A DNA stretch of 64,000 bases from Caulobacteraceae bacterium (GCA_027452265.1 DAIDGR010000062.1:1-64000), one strand, 5' to 3'. Positions 15,728-25,164 are shown, numbered from the stretch's first letter. The notes: generated by a model not told the origin, from the letters alone. Program-made: numbers and translations.

Positions 15728-16306
15728 CTATTTGGCCTGCAGCAGCGCCTCGATGACCTTTTTGGCGTCAGGGCCGGACCAGTCGGCGCCGCCCGAGAGA
15801 CGCGCCCGCTCGACGCCCTGGCGGTCATAGATGATCGTCGTCGGCATGCCCTCGATGGTCGGCTTGAAGGCGAAGGCCAGGGCGTAGGTCGGTTCGGTAT
15901 AGAAGGCCAGGGGCGGGTTCTGGGCCAGGAAGGCCTGACCCTTGACCTCGTCATCGCCCTTGCCGACGCTCACCGGAACGATGGCCACGTCCTGGCCGGC
16001 GAACTCGGTCTGAAGGCGGGCGAGGCTTGGAATCTCTTCCTTGCAGGGCGCGCACCAGTAGGCCCAAAGATTCAGAACCAGGACCTTGCCCTTGAACTCG
16101 GCCAGGGTATGGGCGCCCCCCTTGGCGTCGTGAAAGACCGTGGACGGCTCCGCCGCCGGCGACTTGGTGAGCTGCAGATTGGCCATGGCGCCGGTGTTCA
16201 GTCCGGTCAGATCGCCCGGCGATTTGGAGCAGCCGCCAAGCCCATATAGAAGCGCGGCGAGGGTCGTCGCGGCGAGGATACGGACGACAACGGGAATCTG
16301 GCGCAT
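15728..16306 (-). CDS. tlpA: TlpA-type thiol:disulfide oxidoreductase lipoprotein
   Basis: 192 residues. The signal peptide ends in lipobox LGGC (Cys26), so the protein is probably lipid-anchored on the periplasmic side. The thioredoxin domain has WCAPC (84-88) and the cis-Pro segment IEGMPTTII. TlpA-like proteins reduce disulfides in the periplasm, often for cytochrome maturation. The start codon overlaps that of the divergent argH (the same CATG serves both strands), so each gene's upstream signals lie inside the other. Confidence 0.88.
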   Translation of the reverse strand: MRQIPVVVRILAATTLAALLYGLGGCSKSPGDLTGLNTGAMANLQLTKSPAAEPSTVFHDAKGGAHTLAEFKGKVLVLNLWAYWCAPCKEEIPSLARLQTEFAGQDVAIVPVSVGKGDDEVKGQAFLAQNPPLAFYTEPTYALAFAFKPTIEGMPTTIIYDRQGVERARLSGGADWSGPDAKKVIEALLQAK

Positions 16307-17735
16307 GTCTGACGACTCCAACGCGACGCGACCTCGGGGAGGGGCGGCAAGCGAAACGAGCCACTTACTATGGGGTGGGCGCTTCGAGGCCAAGCCCGCC
16401 GATATCATGCGGCAGATCAACGCCTCGATCGATGTCGACCGACGCCTGGCGCCGCAGGACCTGGCCGGCTCCCGCGCCCATGCCGCCATGCTGGCGCGCC
16501 AGGGGATCATCTCGGCGGATGACGAGGCGTCGATCCAGAGAGGGCTCGACCTTATCGAGGCGGAGATCGCCAGCGGCGCCTTTGTCTATGACGCCGCTCT
16601 GGAAGACATCCACATGCATGTGGAGGCGCGCCTGGCCGAGCTGATTGGTCCAGCCGCCGGTCGCCTGCATACGGCGCGTTCGCGCAACGACCAGGTGGCC
16701 CTCGATTTCCGGCTCTGGGTGCGCGAGGCCTGCGACCGCGTCCTGGCGGGTCTGGAGGCCCTGCAGCGCGCCCTGCTGAACCGGGCGGACGAGGCGGCCG
16801 ACGCCTTGATGCCGGGCTATACCCACCTCCAGAGCGCCCAGCCGGTGACCCTTGGCCACCACCTGATGGCCTATGTGGAGATGTTCGGGCGCGATGCGGC
16901 CCGGTTCGGCGACGCCCGGCGGCGTATGAACGAATGCCCGCTTGGCGCGGCGGCCCTGGCTGGAACCTCCTTCCCGATCGATCGCGACGCGACCGCCAAG
17001 GCCCTTGGGTTCGATCGACCCACGGCCAATTCCATGGACAGCGTCGCCTCCCGCGATTTCGCGCTTGAGGCCCTGGGGGCCGGAACCATCGCCGCCACCC
17101 ACCTCTCACGCCTCGCCGAGGAGATCGTCTTCTGGGTCAGCCCGGGCTTCGGCTTCATCGCCCTGTCCGACGCCTTCACCACCGGGTCCTCGATCATGCC
17201 GCAGAAGCGCAATCCGGATGCGGCGGAGCTGATCCGGGCCAAGGTCGGTCGGGTGCTGGGCGCCTTCACCCAGCTCACCGTGACCATGAAGGGCCTGCCC
17301 CTGACCTACGGCAAGGACATGCAGGAGGACAAAGCGCCCACCTTCGAGGCGTTCGACGCTCTGGAGCTCAGTCTGGCCGCCATGACCGGCATGCTCGCCG
17401 ACCTGACAATCCGCCGGGAAGTGATGGCCGCGGCCGCCGGCCAGGCCTTCTCCACGGCCACCGACATGGCCGACTGGCTGGTGCGCACGCTCAACCTGCC
17501 GTTCCGCGAGGCGCATCACGTCACCGGCCGCGCCGTCGCCCGGGCCGAGGCCCTGGGTGTGACCCTCGACGCCCTGCCTCTGGCCGAGCTCAAGGCCCTG
17601 GACCCGCGCATCACGCCGGACCTCGCCGACGTGCTCGATCCCGCGCGCTCGGCCGCCAGCCGGGTCAGCTATGGCGGGACGGCGCCCGATCAGGTGCGCG
17701 CGCAGATCGCCGCGTGGCGGGCGAGGCTCGCATGA
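16305..17735 (+). CDS. argH: Argininosuccinate lyase
   Basis: Last step of arginine synthesis: argininosuccinate to arginine plus fumarate. 476 residues, normal length. The fumarase/aspartase superfamily signature [12 protein letters not shown] contains the catalytic Ser loop. [22 protein letters not shown] and [12 protein letters not shown] are conserved ArgH blocks. ATG 16305 overlaps the tlpA start head-to-head, and no clear Shine-Dalgarno precedes it. It is coupled to the lipoprotein gene through ATGA. Confidence 0.97.
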   Translation: MSDDSNATRPRGGAASETSHLLWGGRFEAKPADIMRQINASIDVDRRLAPQDLAGSRAHAAMLARQGIISADDEASIQRGLDLIEAEIASGAFVYDAALEDIHMHVEARLAELIGPAAGRLHTARSRNDQVALDFRLWVREACDRVLAGLEALQRALLNRADEAADALMPGYTHLQSAQPVTLGHHLMAYVEMFGRDAARFGDARRRMNECPLGAAALAGTSFPIDRDATAKALGFDRPTANSMDSVASRDFALEALGAGTIAATHLSRLAEEIVFWVSPGFGFIALSDAFTTGSSIMPQKRNPDAAELIRAKVGRVLGAFTQLTVTMKGLPLTYGKDMQEDKAPTFEAFDALELSLAAMTGMLADLTIRREVMAAAAGQAFSTATDMADWLVRTLNLPFREAHHVTGRAVARAEALGVTLDALPLAELKALDPRITPDLADVLDPARSAASRVSYGGTAPDQVRAQIAAWRARLA

Positions 17736-18160
17736 CCCGGCGGACTGGATCGGCCGTCGCCGCCGCCGCTCTGGCGGTCCTTCTCGCGGGGTGCGGCCGG
17801 GTCGGCCTGCTGGACCAGCCGGGTCCCCTCTATGGCGAGAAAGCCAAGGCGGCGTACCAGGCGCAAAAGGCCGCCGAGGCCAAGGCCGCGGCCGAACGGC
17901 GTCAGAACGGCCAGGCTGGACCCCAGGACCGGTCCGTCTCGCCCATGACCCCGGTCCTGCCCCCCGGCGCGGCGCCGCCGCCACATCCCGCCGCCCTGCT
18001 TCCGCCCGGGCCCAACGTACCCTCGCCCGATATGGCCCCGCCGCCGGACGCCGCGAGCCCGCCGGCGAACCCGTCGCCGCGCGCCCGAAAGGCGCCGCCG
18101 CCTCAACGCGGCTCGGAGTCCCCAAGCGCGCAAAGTCCCAAGAGTCTCCAGGACTCCTGA
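17732..18160 (+). CDS. lptM: Small LptM-type lipoprotein, Pro-rich
   Basis: 142 residues. The signal peptide ends in LLAGC (Cys21), and [14 protein letters not shown] resembles the CGLKGPLYLP-like N-terminus of LptM/YifL, which assists maturation of the LPS translocon LptD in E. coli. After about residue 65 the sequence is Pro/Ala-rich and probably disordered, longer than in E. coli. Its position between argH and lysA supports the assignment, because LptM genes commonly precede lysA or dapF. It overlaps the argH stop by 4 bases. Confidence 0.75.
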   Translation: MTRRTGSAVAAAALAVLLAGCGRVGLLDQPGPLYGEKAKAAYQAQKAAEAKAAAERRQNGQAGPQDRSVSPMTPVLPPGAAPPPHPAALLPPGPNVPSPDMAPPPDAASPPANPSPRARKAPPPQRGSESPSAQSPKSLQDS

Positions 18161-18165
18161 AGCCG

Positions 18166-19443
18166 ATGAACCATTTCGACCTGAGAGATGGGCGCCTCTT
18201 CTGCGAGGGCGTGGCTCTGGAGACGATCGCCGAGGAGGTCGGCACACCGGCCTATGTCTATTCGGCCGCCACCCTGCGTCGTCATTACGCAGTGTTTCGC
18301 GACGCCCTGGCCGCCGAGCCGGCGCTTGCCGGCGCCTTCATCGCCTTCGCGGTCAAGGCCAACAGCAACCAGGCGGTGCTGGCGATTCTGGCCAGGCTCG
18401 GCGCAGGCGCCGACACCGTATCGGAGGGCGAAATCCGCCGCGCCTTAGCGGCAGGCATCCCGGCTGAGCGGATCGTGTTCTCCGGGGTCGGTAAGAGCCA
18501 GGCCGAACTGGCGTTCGCCCTTGGCGTCGGGGTGCGTGAGATCAATGTGGAGTCCGAGCCCGAGCTTTTGACCCTCTCGCGCCTCGCCGCCGCGCGCGGC
18601 GCGCGTCCAGACCTGGCCATCCGGGTCAACCCCGATATCGGCGCCGGAGGCCACGCCAAGATCACCACCGGGGCGGGTGAGAGCAAGTTCGGCGTCTCCC
18701 TGCGCGAGGCCGCCCGGCTCTACGCCCTGGCCTCAGCCGATCCGCATCTCAATGTCCGGGGCCTCGCCTGCCATATCGGCAGCCAGATCACCGACCTTTC
18801 GCCCCTGGCCGCAGCCTATGGACGCCTGGCGGACCTGACGCGGGAGCTCCGCGCGAGCGGCTATCGGGTGGATCGGCTGGACCTCGGCGGCGGCCTCGGC
18901 GCACCCTATTTCAACAGCCCCGATCCGCCTGGCCCCGACGCCTTCGCCCGCGTCGCCGCGGCCGCGGTGAAGGGCCTGGACGTGGAGGCGACCTTCGAGC
19001 CCGGACGGGTGATCGCCGCCAATGCCGGCGTGCTCCTGGCGCGGGTCGAGCACATCCATGCCCGGCCGGACGGGCGTCGCTTCCTGGTCCTGGACGCCGG
19101 CATGAACGACCTCATGCGCCCGGCGCTCTATGAGTCCTTCCACGACATCCGTCCCCTCGCGCCGCGACCGGGACCCGCGCTCGCCTATGACGTGGTGGGT
19201 CCCGTCTGCGAGACGACGGACACCTTCGCCAAGTCCCGGCTCCTGGCGCCCCTGGAAGCGGGGGACCTCGTGGCCTTCATGACCGCCGGCGCCTATGGGG
19301 CGGTGATGGCCAACGAATATAACAGCCGTCGCCTGGCCCCCGAGGTGCTGGTGGACGGCGCCCGCTGGGCGGTGGTCCGTCCCCGCCCGACCTATGACGA
19401 CCTGATCGCCCGCGACCGCCTGCCGCCTTGGCTTGGGGCCTAA
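18166..19443 (+). CDS. lysA: Diaminopimelate decarboxylase
   Basis: PLP enzyme converting meso-diaminopimelate to lysine, the last step of lysine synthesis. 425 residues. PLP-binding Lys64 lies in FAVKANSN. CHIGSQI, the glycine loop DLGGGLG and GPVCETTDTF (active-site Cys) are all present. ATG 18166 lies 5 bases after the lptM stop. The stop overlaps the convergent phosphoribosyltransferase gene by 4 bases. Confidence 0.97.
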   Translation: MNHFDLRDGRLFCEGVALETIAEEVGTPAYVYSAATLRRHYAVFRDALAAEPALAGAFIAFAVKANSNQAVLAILARLGAGADTVSEGEIRRALAAGIPAERIVFSGVGKSQAELAFALGVGVREINVESEPELLTLSRLAAARGARPDLAIRVNPDIGAGGHAKITTGAGESKFGVSLREAARLYALASADPHLNVRGLACHIGSQITDLSPLAAAYGRLADLTRELRASGYRVDRLDLGGGLGAPYFNSPDPPGPDAFARVAAAAVKGLDVEATFEPGRVIAANAGVLLARVEHIHARPDGRRFLVLDAGMNDLMRPALYESFHDIRPLAPRPGPALAYDVVGPVCETTDTFAKSRLLAPLEAGDLVAFMTAGAYGAVMANEYNSRRLAPEVLVDGARWAVVRPRPTYDDLIARDRLPPWLGA

Positions 19444-19970
19444 TCCAGGGCGCCCAGATAGGACAGGTCGCGGAAGCAGCCGGCCAGGTCCATGCCATAA
19501 CCGACGAGGAAGCGATCCGGCGCGGCGAAGGCGAACTCGTCCGGGACGATGGCCGGGGCGAGGTGCGGCTTGCGCGCGAACACGGCGGTGAGAACCTCGC
19601 GCGCGCCCGCCGCGATCATCAGGCGCCGCGCCTCGGCGAGTGAAAGGCCGGTCTCCGCCACGTCGTCGATCAGCAGGACCTGGCGGCCCCTTACCTTGCC
19701 CCGGGGCAGGGCGCGGATGTCGCAATGCCCCTGGCTCGTGCGCCCCTCGCCATAGGAGGTGAGCCACAATCCGTCGTTCTCGAGGGCGACCCCGAGACGA
19801 CTCAGGGCCCGGGTCAGGTCGGCGGCGAACCACAGCCCGCCCATGAGGAGCGTGACCGCAAGGGCGTCCGGGTCAAGACGCGGCGCCAGACGCACGGCCA
19901 GGGCCTCGACCCGGTCGGCGATCTCGGCGGCGGTGAGAAGGGGCGCGGGCGGGGGGCCGCGATCAGCCAT
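19440..19970 (-). CDS. hpt: Hypoxanthine phosphoribosyltransferase-like protein
   Basis: Purine salvage enzyme that couples hypoxanthine or guanine to PRPP. 176 residues. The PRPP loop is VLLIDDVAETGLS, the N-terminal LLMGGLWFAADLTRAL matches the family, and VGYGMDL near the C-terminus is the base-binding segment. ATG 19970 overlaps the end of the upstream zinc-ribbon gene by 8 bases. It may accept a purine other than hypoxanthine. Confidence 0.85.
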   Translation of the reverse strand: MADRGPPPAPLLTAAEIADRVEALAVRLAPRLDPDALAVTLLMGGLWFAADLTRALSRLGVALENDGLWLTSYGEGRTSQGHCDIRALPRGKVRGRQVLLIDDVAETGLSLAEARRLMIAAGAREVLTAVFARKPHLAPAIVPDEFAFAAPDRFLVGYGMDLAGCFRDLSYLGALD

Positions 19971-20532
19971 GCGAGGCGACTGCGTCTCCGCCGGCCGCAG
20001 CTGGGGCCTGAGTCGGACTCGCAGTCGGGGCTTGAGCGGGCGTGGCGGTTGGCGCCGATCGGGGCGCGAGGCCGACGGCCGTGTAGGCGCTCCGGGTCGC
20101 CGGCGCCAGCCGCATGATCTCCACCCGGAACGCATAGAAGGCGACGAAGACGGCGATCAGAGCGACCACGATCAGGGCGATGTTGAGCCCCGGCTCGCGC
20201 GTCGGCGGCGCCCGCGTCTGGGTGGCGATGGGCGCGACGATCGGGGCCGATTCGTCCGATGATGGAGCCTCCGGGACGGACGGGACCGGCGGAGGCGCGG
20301 CGGCCTCGGGCTCCGCCTCCCCTGGCTCAACCGTCTCGGCGGGGGGCGCGTCGGACGCGGAGCTGGACGCGTCGTCGCCATCGGGCGTCTCCGAATCGCC
20401 CGGCGCGGCATCCGCCGGATAGGCCCGCCACGCCTCGCCACAGGCGCTGCAACGCACCTTGCGACCGGCGTCCGTTATCTGGTCCGCCTCGATGAGGAAG
20501 CGGGTGGCGCACTTCGGACAGCTAAGTATCAT
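19963..20532 (-). CDS. Zinc-ribbon (MJ0042-type) membrane protein
   Basis: 189 residues. The N-terminal zinc ribbon MILSCPKCATRF...VRCSACGEAW has two CxxC pairs (Cys5/8 and about 29/32). An acidic Pro/Ala/Ser-rich linker (about 40-115), one transmembrane helix (about 118-140, NIALIVVALIAVFVAFYAF) and a low-complexity tail follow. Proteins of this layout are common near ftsEX in alphaproteobacteria, but the function is unknown. The start diverges from ftsE by 114 bases. Confidence 0.8.
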   Translation of the reverse strand: MILSCPKCATRFLIEADQITDAGRKVRCSACGEAWRAYPADAAPGDSETPDGDDASSSASDAPPAETVEPGEAEPEAAAPPPVPSVPEAPSSDESAPIVAPIATQTRAPPTREPGLNIALIVVALIAVFVAFYAFRVEIMRLAPATRSAYTAVGLAPRSAPTATPAQAPTASPTQAPAAAGGDAVASHG

Positions 20533-20646
20533 GGCCCAGACTAGCCCTCGCCATAAGCCTCTCGTCAACGGGTCGCCGATTTTGCCTTTGATGTCCAGGA
20601 CGCCAGAGCCCTTCGTGCGCGGGCGACGCTGTGCGACGGCGCGCCC

Positions 20647-21363
20647 GTGAACGCGCCCGTCAACGCTTCGGGGAGCGCATCCGAGGTCGCCCAACCGATT
20701 GGCGGCGCCGATCCATCCTGGCGTGTGGTGCGCCTGCATCGCCCCGCGACGCCGGGCGAGACTCCTGCGCTCAGATTCACCCTCGAGGACGGCGCCTGGG
20801 CCTGGCTCGTGGGGCCGCCGGGGTCGGGTAAGGGCGCCGCGCTCGACGCGATTGCGGCGGTGCGTCCTCTTCTTGGAGCACAGCTGGAGGTGTTCAACCG
20901 GGCTGTGGAGAGGTTGGGCCGGGCGGAGCGTCAGGCTCTGCGCCGACGGATCGGCGTGGTGACCGCCGACTTCGATCCGTTCGCGGCCTTCACCGTAGGC
21001 GATGTCGCATCCCTTCCCGCCCGCGCCGCCGGGCGGCCCCGGCGCGAGGTCGCCGCGCGGACCCAGGAGGTGCTCGCCTGGGTCGGGCTGAAGGGGCAGG
21101 CGACGCGTCCGGCGCGGGATCTCGATCGCGAAGGCGCCTGGCGTCTGGCCCTGGCCCGCGCCCTGGCGGCGGCGCCCGATCTCTTGCTGGCCTGCTCGCC
21201 CGGGCGCGACCTTGCCGCGCCGGCCCGCCAGGCCCTGATGCGTCTGATGCAACAGGCCCACGCCGCCGGAATCAGTGTCCTGGTCGCCGATGTCGCGCCG
21301 CTGGAGGGAGGCCCCGCCGGGTCGCTGATCCGTGTGTCGCCGCCCCAGGGCGCCGCGGCATGA
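20647..21363 (+). CDS. ftsE: FtsE-like ABC subunit, degenerate ATPase
   Basis: Partner of FtsX in the divisome complex that controls septal peptidoglycan hydrolases. 238 residues. Walker A GPPGSGKG is present (56-63, Lys62). The remaining catalytic motifs are not: the Q-loop reads VVTADFD (104-110, no Gln); the LSGGE signature is LDREG (159-163); Walker B is LLLACSP (179-185, no Asp-Glu); the H-loop position reads VADVAP (213-218, no His). The frame is uninterrupted and still aligns with FtsE (RRRIGVV, VLAWVGL, ALARALAAAPDLLL). GTG start; ATGA overlap with ftsX. Confidence 0.85.
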   Translation: MNAPVNASGSASEVAQPIGGADPSWRVVRLHRPATPGETPALRFTLEDGAWAWLVGPPGSGKGAALDAIAAVRPLLGAQLEVFNRAVERLGRAERQALRRRIGVVTADFDPFAAFTVGDVASLPARAAGRPRREVAARTQEVLAWVGLKGQATRPARDLDREGAWRLALARALAAAPDLLLACSPGRDLAAPARQALMRLMQQAHAAGISVLVADVAPLEGGPAGSLIRVSPPQGAAA

Positions 21364-22241
21364 GCGAGCCCGCCCTCCGCCCTTTGATCCTGCTGCCCAA
21401 TCCGCTGACCTGGCGTATCCTGCCGATCGCGCTGGCCGTCTTCGCAGGGGCGGCGGGCGGCCTGCTGCTGGTCCTGATCGCCTCGGCGAGCGTCGCGCAC
21501 GGCGCCTTGGCGATGCGGTTGCAGGGCGACGCCACCGTGGCCGTGGCGCCGTCCGTCGGCGATGATCTCGAGAGTCCGGAGGCCGCCGCCTGGCGCGCCG
21601 TCGAGGCCCTCTCCGCCACCCCGGGCGTCCGCGACGCGAGGGTCGAGGACCCCCGACCGGGCGATCCGGCGATCATCGCCGGCCTTTTGGGAGCCCAGAC
21701 GCCCGCGCCGCCCCGCAACTCTGGCGCTCTGATCGCGGTGCATCTGCAGAAGGGCGCCAGGGCGCCTGAGCTGGCCCCGCGCCTCAACCGCCTTGGACTT
21801 GCCGCGGGAATGGACGGGCAGGGCATGGGCGCCTCGCCCCTGCGTCGCGGGCTGGGCCTGACCCTCGCAAGCGCCTGCGCCGCCCTCGCCGCCCTGGCCT
21901 TCGCGGTCGGGCTGGCGGTCTGGGACCTCACCCTGAGGCGACTCCAGGTCCATGCGCCGCGTCTGAGGGCCCTGGCGCGATGGGGTATGAGCGATGTGCG
22001 GCTGGCTCAGGCGGTCTGGGGCGTCGACGCGCTCGCCGCCCTGGCCGCGGCCTGTGGCGGTGGGATCCTCGGCGCTCTGCTCGCCCCTGGGCTGGCGGGA
22101 GCCGTCCTGCCCTGGCTGGGGCGGCCATCGGCTGGCCTCTTGGCGCAGAGCGCCGTCGCGGCGGTGGCGGGCCTCGCGTTTGTGGCGCTCGCGGCCGGCG
22201 GCGCGACCCTGGCCTGGCGGCTGCGGCGCGTGGCCCCGTGA
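21360..22241 (+). CDS. ftsX: Cell division protein FtsX-like permease
   Basis: 293 residues. Helix 1 (about 20-47) is followed by a periplasmic region of about 110 residues (DATVAVAPSVGDD to about 155), then three C-terminal helices (about 160-190, 215-245 and 260-290), the FtsX topology. RLRALARWGMSDVRLAQAVWG corresponds to the cytoplasmic loop that contacts FtsE. In the family, FtsX recruits or activates murein-hydrolase regulators. It overlaps ftsE (ATGA) and the next gene (GTGA). Confidence 0.88.
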   Translation: MSEPALRPLILLPNPLTWRILPIALAVFAGAAGGLLLVLIASASVAHGALAMRLQGDATVAVAPSVGDDLESPEAAAWRAVEALSATPGVRDARVEDPRPGDPAIIAGLLGAQTPAPPRNSGALIAVHLQKGARAPELAPRLNRLGLAAGMDGQGMGASPLRRGLGLTLASACAALAALAFAVGLAVWDLTLRRLQVHAPRLRALARWGMSDVRLAQAVWGVDALAALAAACGGGILGALLAPGLAGAVLPWLGRPSAGLLAQSAVAAVAGLAFVALAAGGATLAWRLRRVAP

Positions 22242-22855
22242 AGGGATTGGCCTGCGTCCTGGTCGCCGGGCTGGTCTGGCTGGCGGGGCTGCTGGCCTTC
22301 GCCGACCGCATCGCCCGCTCGACCCCCGCGGAGCCGCCGGCGCCGGCCGACGGCATCGTCGCTCTGACCGGAGGCTCCGCCGTGCGCCTCAAGGCGGCCA
22401 CCGATCTGCTCGAAGCGGGGGAGGGCCAGAGGCTTCTGGTGTCGGGCGTCGATCGTCGGGTCAGCCGGCGCGACCTCTGGGCCCTGACGGGAGCGGCCAA
22501 GCCCCTGTTCGACTGTTGCGTCGATCTCGGATTCGAGGCCGCCAACACCCTGGGCAATGCGCGCGAGACGTCCGACTGGGTGCGGGCCATGGGATATCGC
22601 AGCGTGATCCTGGTGACCGCCGATTACCATACGCCCCGAGCCGTGCTCGATCTGCGCGGCGCCCTGGACGGGGTTCGTGTCGAGGCCTATCCCGTGGCCA
22701 CGCCGGACCTGGATGCGCGCCATTGGCAGGAGTCCGGCCGGGGGGCTGAGCGCATGGCGGCCGAATATGACAAGTATCTCGTGACCCTGGCCCGGGACGG
22801 GGTTCTCGACCTGGGCGCCTGGGTCGATGCCCGCACACGGAGGCGCGCGGCGTGA
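22238..22855 (+). CDS. YdcF/SanA-like DUF218 membrane protein
   Basis: 205 residues from GTG, which overlaps the ftsX stop. One N-terminal helix (about 4-20) is followed by the DUF218 fold: DGIVALTGGSAVRLKAATDLL, LLVSGVD, the acidic/Asn segment ANTLGNARETSDWVRAMGY and VTADYHTPRA. DUF218 proteins are linked to envelope barrier function in enterobacteria; the exact reaction is not known. Position between ftsX and plsC suggests an envelope role. Confidence 0.85.
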   Translation: MKGLACVLVAGLVWLAGLLAFADRIARSTPAEPPAPADGIVALTGGSAVRLKAATDLLEAGEGQRLLVSGVDRRVSRRDLWALTGAAKPLFDCCVDLGFEAANTLGNARETSDWVRAMGYRSVILVTADYHTPRAVLDLRGALDGVRVEAYPVATPDLDARHWQESGRGAERMAAEYDKYLVTLARDGVLDLGAWVDARTRRRAA

Positions 22856-23559
22856 TCGTTCTCCGGTCGCTGGTCTTTGTCGCCCTTTTCTATCTGTGGT
22901 CGGCGGCGGCCTCGCTCCTTTGCCTGCCCTGCCTCTTGGGCCCCCGCGTCTGGTCGATGCGGGTCATGGCGCTCTGGTCGGCGGGATTCACCGTCATGCT
23001 TCGCGTAATCTGCGGTGTGCGGGTCGAGGTCCGGGGGCGCGAGCACATGCCGCGTGGCGGCGCCCTGATCGCCTCCAAGCACCAGTGCATGTTCGATCCT
23101 CTGGGGACGCTGGCCATTTTCCCGGACCCCTGTTTCGTGACCAAGAAGGAGCTTTTCGCGATCCCGGTCTTTGGCTGGTACGCCCGCAAGGCCGGGATGA
23201 TTCCGGTCGACCGCGAGGGGCACTCCACGGCCCTGCGCGCTCTGGTCGCCGCCGCCAAGCTGCGGCTGAAGGCCGGCCGTCAGCTGGTGATCTATCCCGA
23301 AGGCCACCGCATGGCTCCGGGCGAACGCGGCAAGTACCAGCCTGGCGTGGCGGCCCTGTATCGCGACCTCGCCCTTCCCTGCACGCCCGTGGCGACCAAT
23401 TCCGGAGTGCACTGGCCGGCCCACGGCTTTCTGCGGCGCCCGGGCCTGATCGTGGTGGAGTTTCTCGAACCCATCCCCGCAGGTCTGCCGCGCGCCCAGT
23501 TCATGCGCGAACTGGAGACCCGGATCGAGAGCGCTTCGGACGCCCTGCTCGCGCTCTGA
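22852..23559 (+). CDS. plsC: 1-acyl-sn-glycerol-3-phosphate acyltransferase
   Basis: Membrane enzyme that acylates lysophosphatidic acid to phosphatidic acid. 235 residues. An N-terminal hydrophobic segment (about 4-28) precedes the HX4D catalytic motif HQCMFD (His77, Asp82). FVTKKELFAIPVFGWYARKAGMIPVDR is block II, and YPEGHRMAPGERGKYQPG is block III, with His-Arg-Met where many members have Thr-Arg-Ser. Starts GTG with a 4-base overlap; last gene of the ftsEX cluster. Confidence 0.92.
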   Translation: MIVLRSLVFVALFYLWSAAASLLCLPCLLGPRVWSMRVMALWSAGFTVMLRVICGVRVEVRGREHMPRGGALIASKHQCMFDPLGTLAIFPDPCFVTKKELFAIPVFGWYARKAGMIPVDREGHSTALRALVAAAKLRLKAGRQLVIYPEGHRMAPGERGKYQPGVAALYRDLALPCTPVATNSGVHWPAHGFLRRPGLIVVEFLEPIPAGLPRAQFMRELETRIESASDALLAL

Positions 23560-23563
23560 CCGC

Positions 23564-24136
23564 TCAGGCCGCCGCCTCGCGGGCCTCGATCTCCTCCACG
23601 CGGGCCAGGAGCCGCTCCATGTGAGCGTCGGGCAGGCCCTCGGCGCGCAGATGCTCGGCAAGGTCGCGCAGATACTCGACATTCGGTCCCGACAAGCCCC
23701 GGGCGCCAGCGATCAGGCGCGCCTGGGCCTCGAAGCTGAGCCGCCCCGCCCACTGCGGATGATTGCGGTCGGAGAGATAGCTTATGGCCGTGATCCGCCG
23801 GCCGTCGGCGAGGCCAAGGCGGACAGTTCGCTCCACATAGGTCTCGGTGGGCTGCTCGCGCTCGCGCAGATAGGCGAGGACTTCGGGCCAGGCGTCATCG
23901 GCGATGCGATAGGCCGCGCCCCAGACGCTCCCGCCGGGCGCCAGACCCAGAACCAGGCCGGGACGGGACGGAACCCCGCGATGGTGAACCGAATAGATGC
24001 AGAAGGCCCGGTGACGGCCCTGGAGGCGGGCCCGGACCCGCTCTAAGAACGCGAAGCCCGGTCGCCACATCAGGGAGCCGTAACCGAACACCCAATGCTC
24101 GCCGCTCTTCACGCCGACCGTCGTCTCACCCGTCAC
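23564..24136 (-). CDS. chaC: ChaC-type glutathione-specific gamma-glutamylcyclotransferase
   Basis: Predicted to cleave glutathione to 5-oxoproline and Cys-Gly. 190 residues from GTG 24136; the open frame extends upstream to 24244 without family similarity. The substrate-binding signature WVFGYGSLMWRPGF (about 15-28) is clear, and the region AYLREREQPTETY carries the catalytic Glu. VWGAAYRI and NHPQWAG are further ChaC blocks. It converges on plsC with only 4 bases between the stops. Confidence 0.88.
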   Translation of the reverse strand: MTGETTVGVKSGEHWVFGYGSLMWRPGFAFLERVRARLQGRHRAFCIYSVHHRGVPSRPGLVLGLAPGGSVWGAAYRIADDAWPEVLAYLREREQPTETYVERTVRLGLADGRRITAISYLSDRNHPQWAGRLSFEAQARLIAGARGLSGPNVEYLRDLAEHLRAEGLPDAHMERLLARVEEIEAREAAA

Positions 24137-24222
24137 GCCGCCATGCCTTTCCCGCCCTTGTCCCGTCCGTGGATGCCCGCGCGCCCCGGGACCGTCGCCG
24201 GGACCTTTGCCTGGGCCTCTGA

Positions 24223-25164
24223 ATGAGCCCGCCCGATACCGCATCCGCGCCGCCTCGGCGACGTCTTGGACTGTTCGCGCCCTTTGTCCTGGCGGCTTTC
24301 CTGAGCTTCGCCCTTGCCTGGCATTGGGAGGCGATGCGTGGCCGGCTTCTGGCCCGGCTCGAGGCGCTGAAGTCGCCGGCGGCGGATCGCGCCTGGACGC
24401 TGGCCTATGATCGCGTCCGGTTGAACGGATTTCCGTTCCGGCTCGATGTCACCCTGGACGACGTTCGCCTGAGCGAGCCCTCTGGCTGGGGCCTCGCGAC
24501 GCCCAGGCTGCTGGCCGAGGCGCAGCTCTTTGCGCCGGATCACTTCGTCGCCTTTACCCCGGAGCCAGTCACGCTGTTTCGCGGCGCCGCCGGTCCGGTC
24601 GAGGTTCACGCGCGCATCCTGCGGGCCAGCCTGTCCGAGGCCTCCGCCCGCCCGCCGCGCATCTCCATCGAGGGCGAGGACCTGGCGTTCGCCACGCCGC
24701 CGGGCGCGCGGCCTTTTGACCTGGTCAGCGCGCGCCAACTCAACCTGCACAGCCGTGCGGGCCCCGGGGGACAGGGCGCGCTCTATGTCGGTGTGGTGGG
24801 CGGCGAGGCTCGGCCGGGATCGCTTCTGAGACGCTTTGCGGGTGACGCCAGCGTCGATCTGACCCTGGACGCTCTTCTTTCGCACGCCGACCGGGCGCGC
24901 GGCCCTTCCTGGCCGGCGGCGCTCCGATCCTGGGCGGCGGCGCCGGGAGCGGTCATCCTGCGTCAGGCCAGCCTGGCGGCGGGACCGCGGCGGATCGCCG
25001 TGCGAGGCGGCGAGGTCCGTTTTGGGCCGGAGGGATTCGCCCAGGCCAATCTGGCCGTAACGACCGCCGGGCTCCAGGCGCCGGCCACGACGCGGCTGGT
25101 CCTTTCGGGGGGCCAGGCCCGCCTCGAACCTCAGGCGCTCGCCCCTATACCGCGTCTCTTCTGA
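24223..25164 (+). CDS. DUF2125 domain protein
   Basis: 313 residues. A positively charged N-terminus and one transmembrane helix (about 16-34) are followed by a long, probably periplasmic, beta-rich region. VRLNGFPFRLDVTLDDVRLSEP (about 65-86) is the hallmark of the alphaproteobacterial DUF2125 family, which has AsmA-like repetitive beta structure. The function is not known. ATG 24223 is divergent from chaC, with 86 bases between the starts. Confidence 0.85.
   Translation: MSPPDTASAPPRRRLGLFAPFVLAAFLSFALAWHWEAMRGRLLARLEALKSPAADRAWTLAYDRVRLNGFPFRLDVTLDDVRLSEPSGWGLATPRLLAEAQLFAPDHFVAFTPEPVTLFRGAAGPVEVHARILRASLSEASARPPRISIEGEDLAFATPPGARPFDLVSARQLNLHSRAGPGGQGALYVGVVGGEARPGSLLRRFAGDASVDLTLDALLSHADRARGPSWPAALRSWAAAPGAVILRQASLAAGPRRIAVRGGEVRFGPEGFAQANLAVTTAGLQAPATTRLVLSGGQARLEPQALAPIPRLF

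Noticed and set aside
20647-21363. A frameshift as the cause of the missing FtsE motifs
   Set aside because: Homology to FtsE continues in a single frame on both sides of every altered motif, so the changes are substitutions, not a shifted frame.
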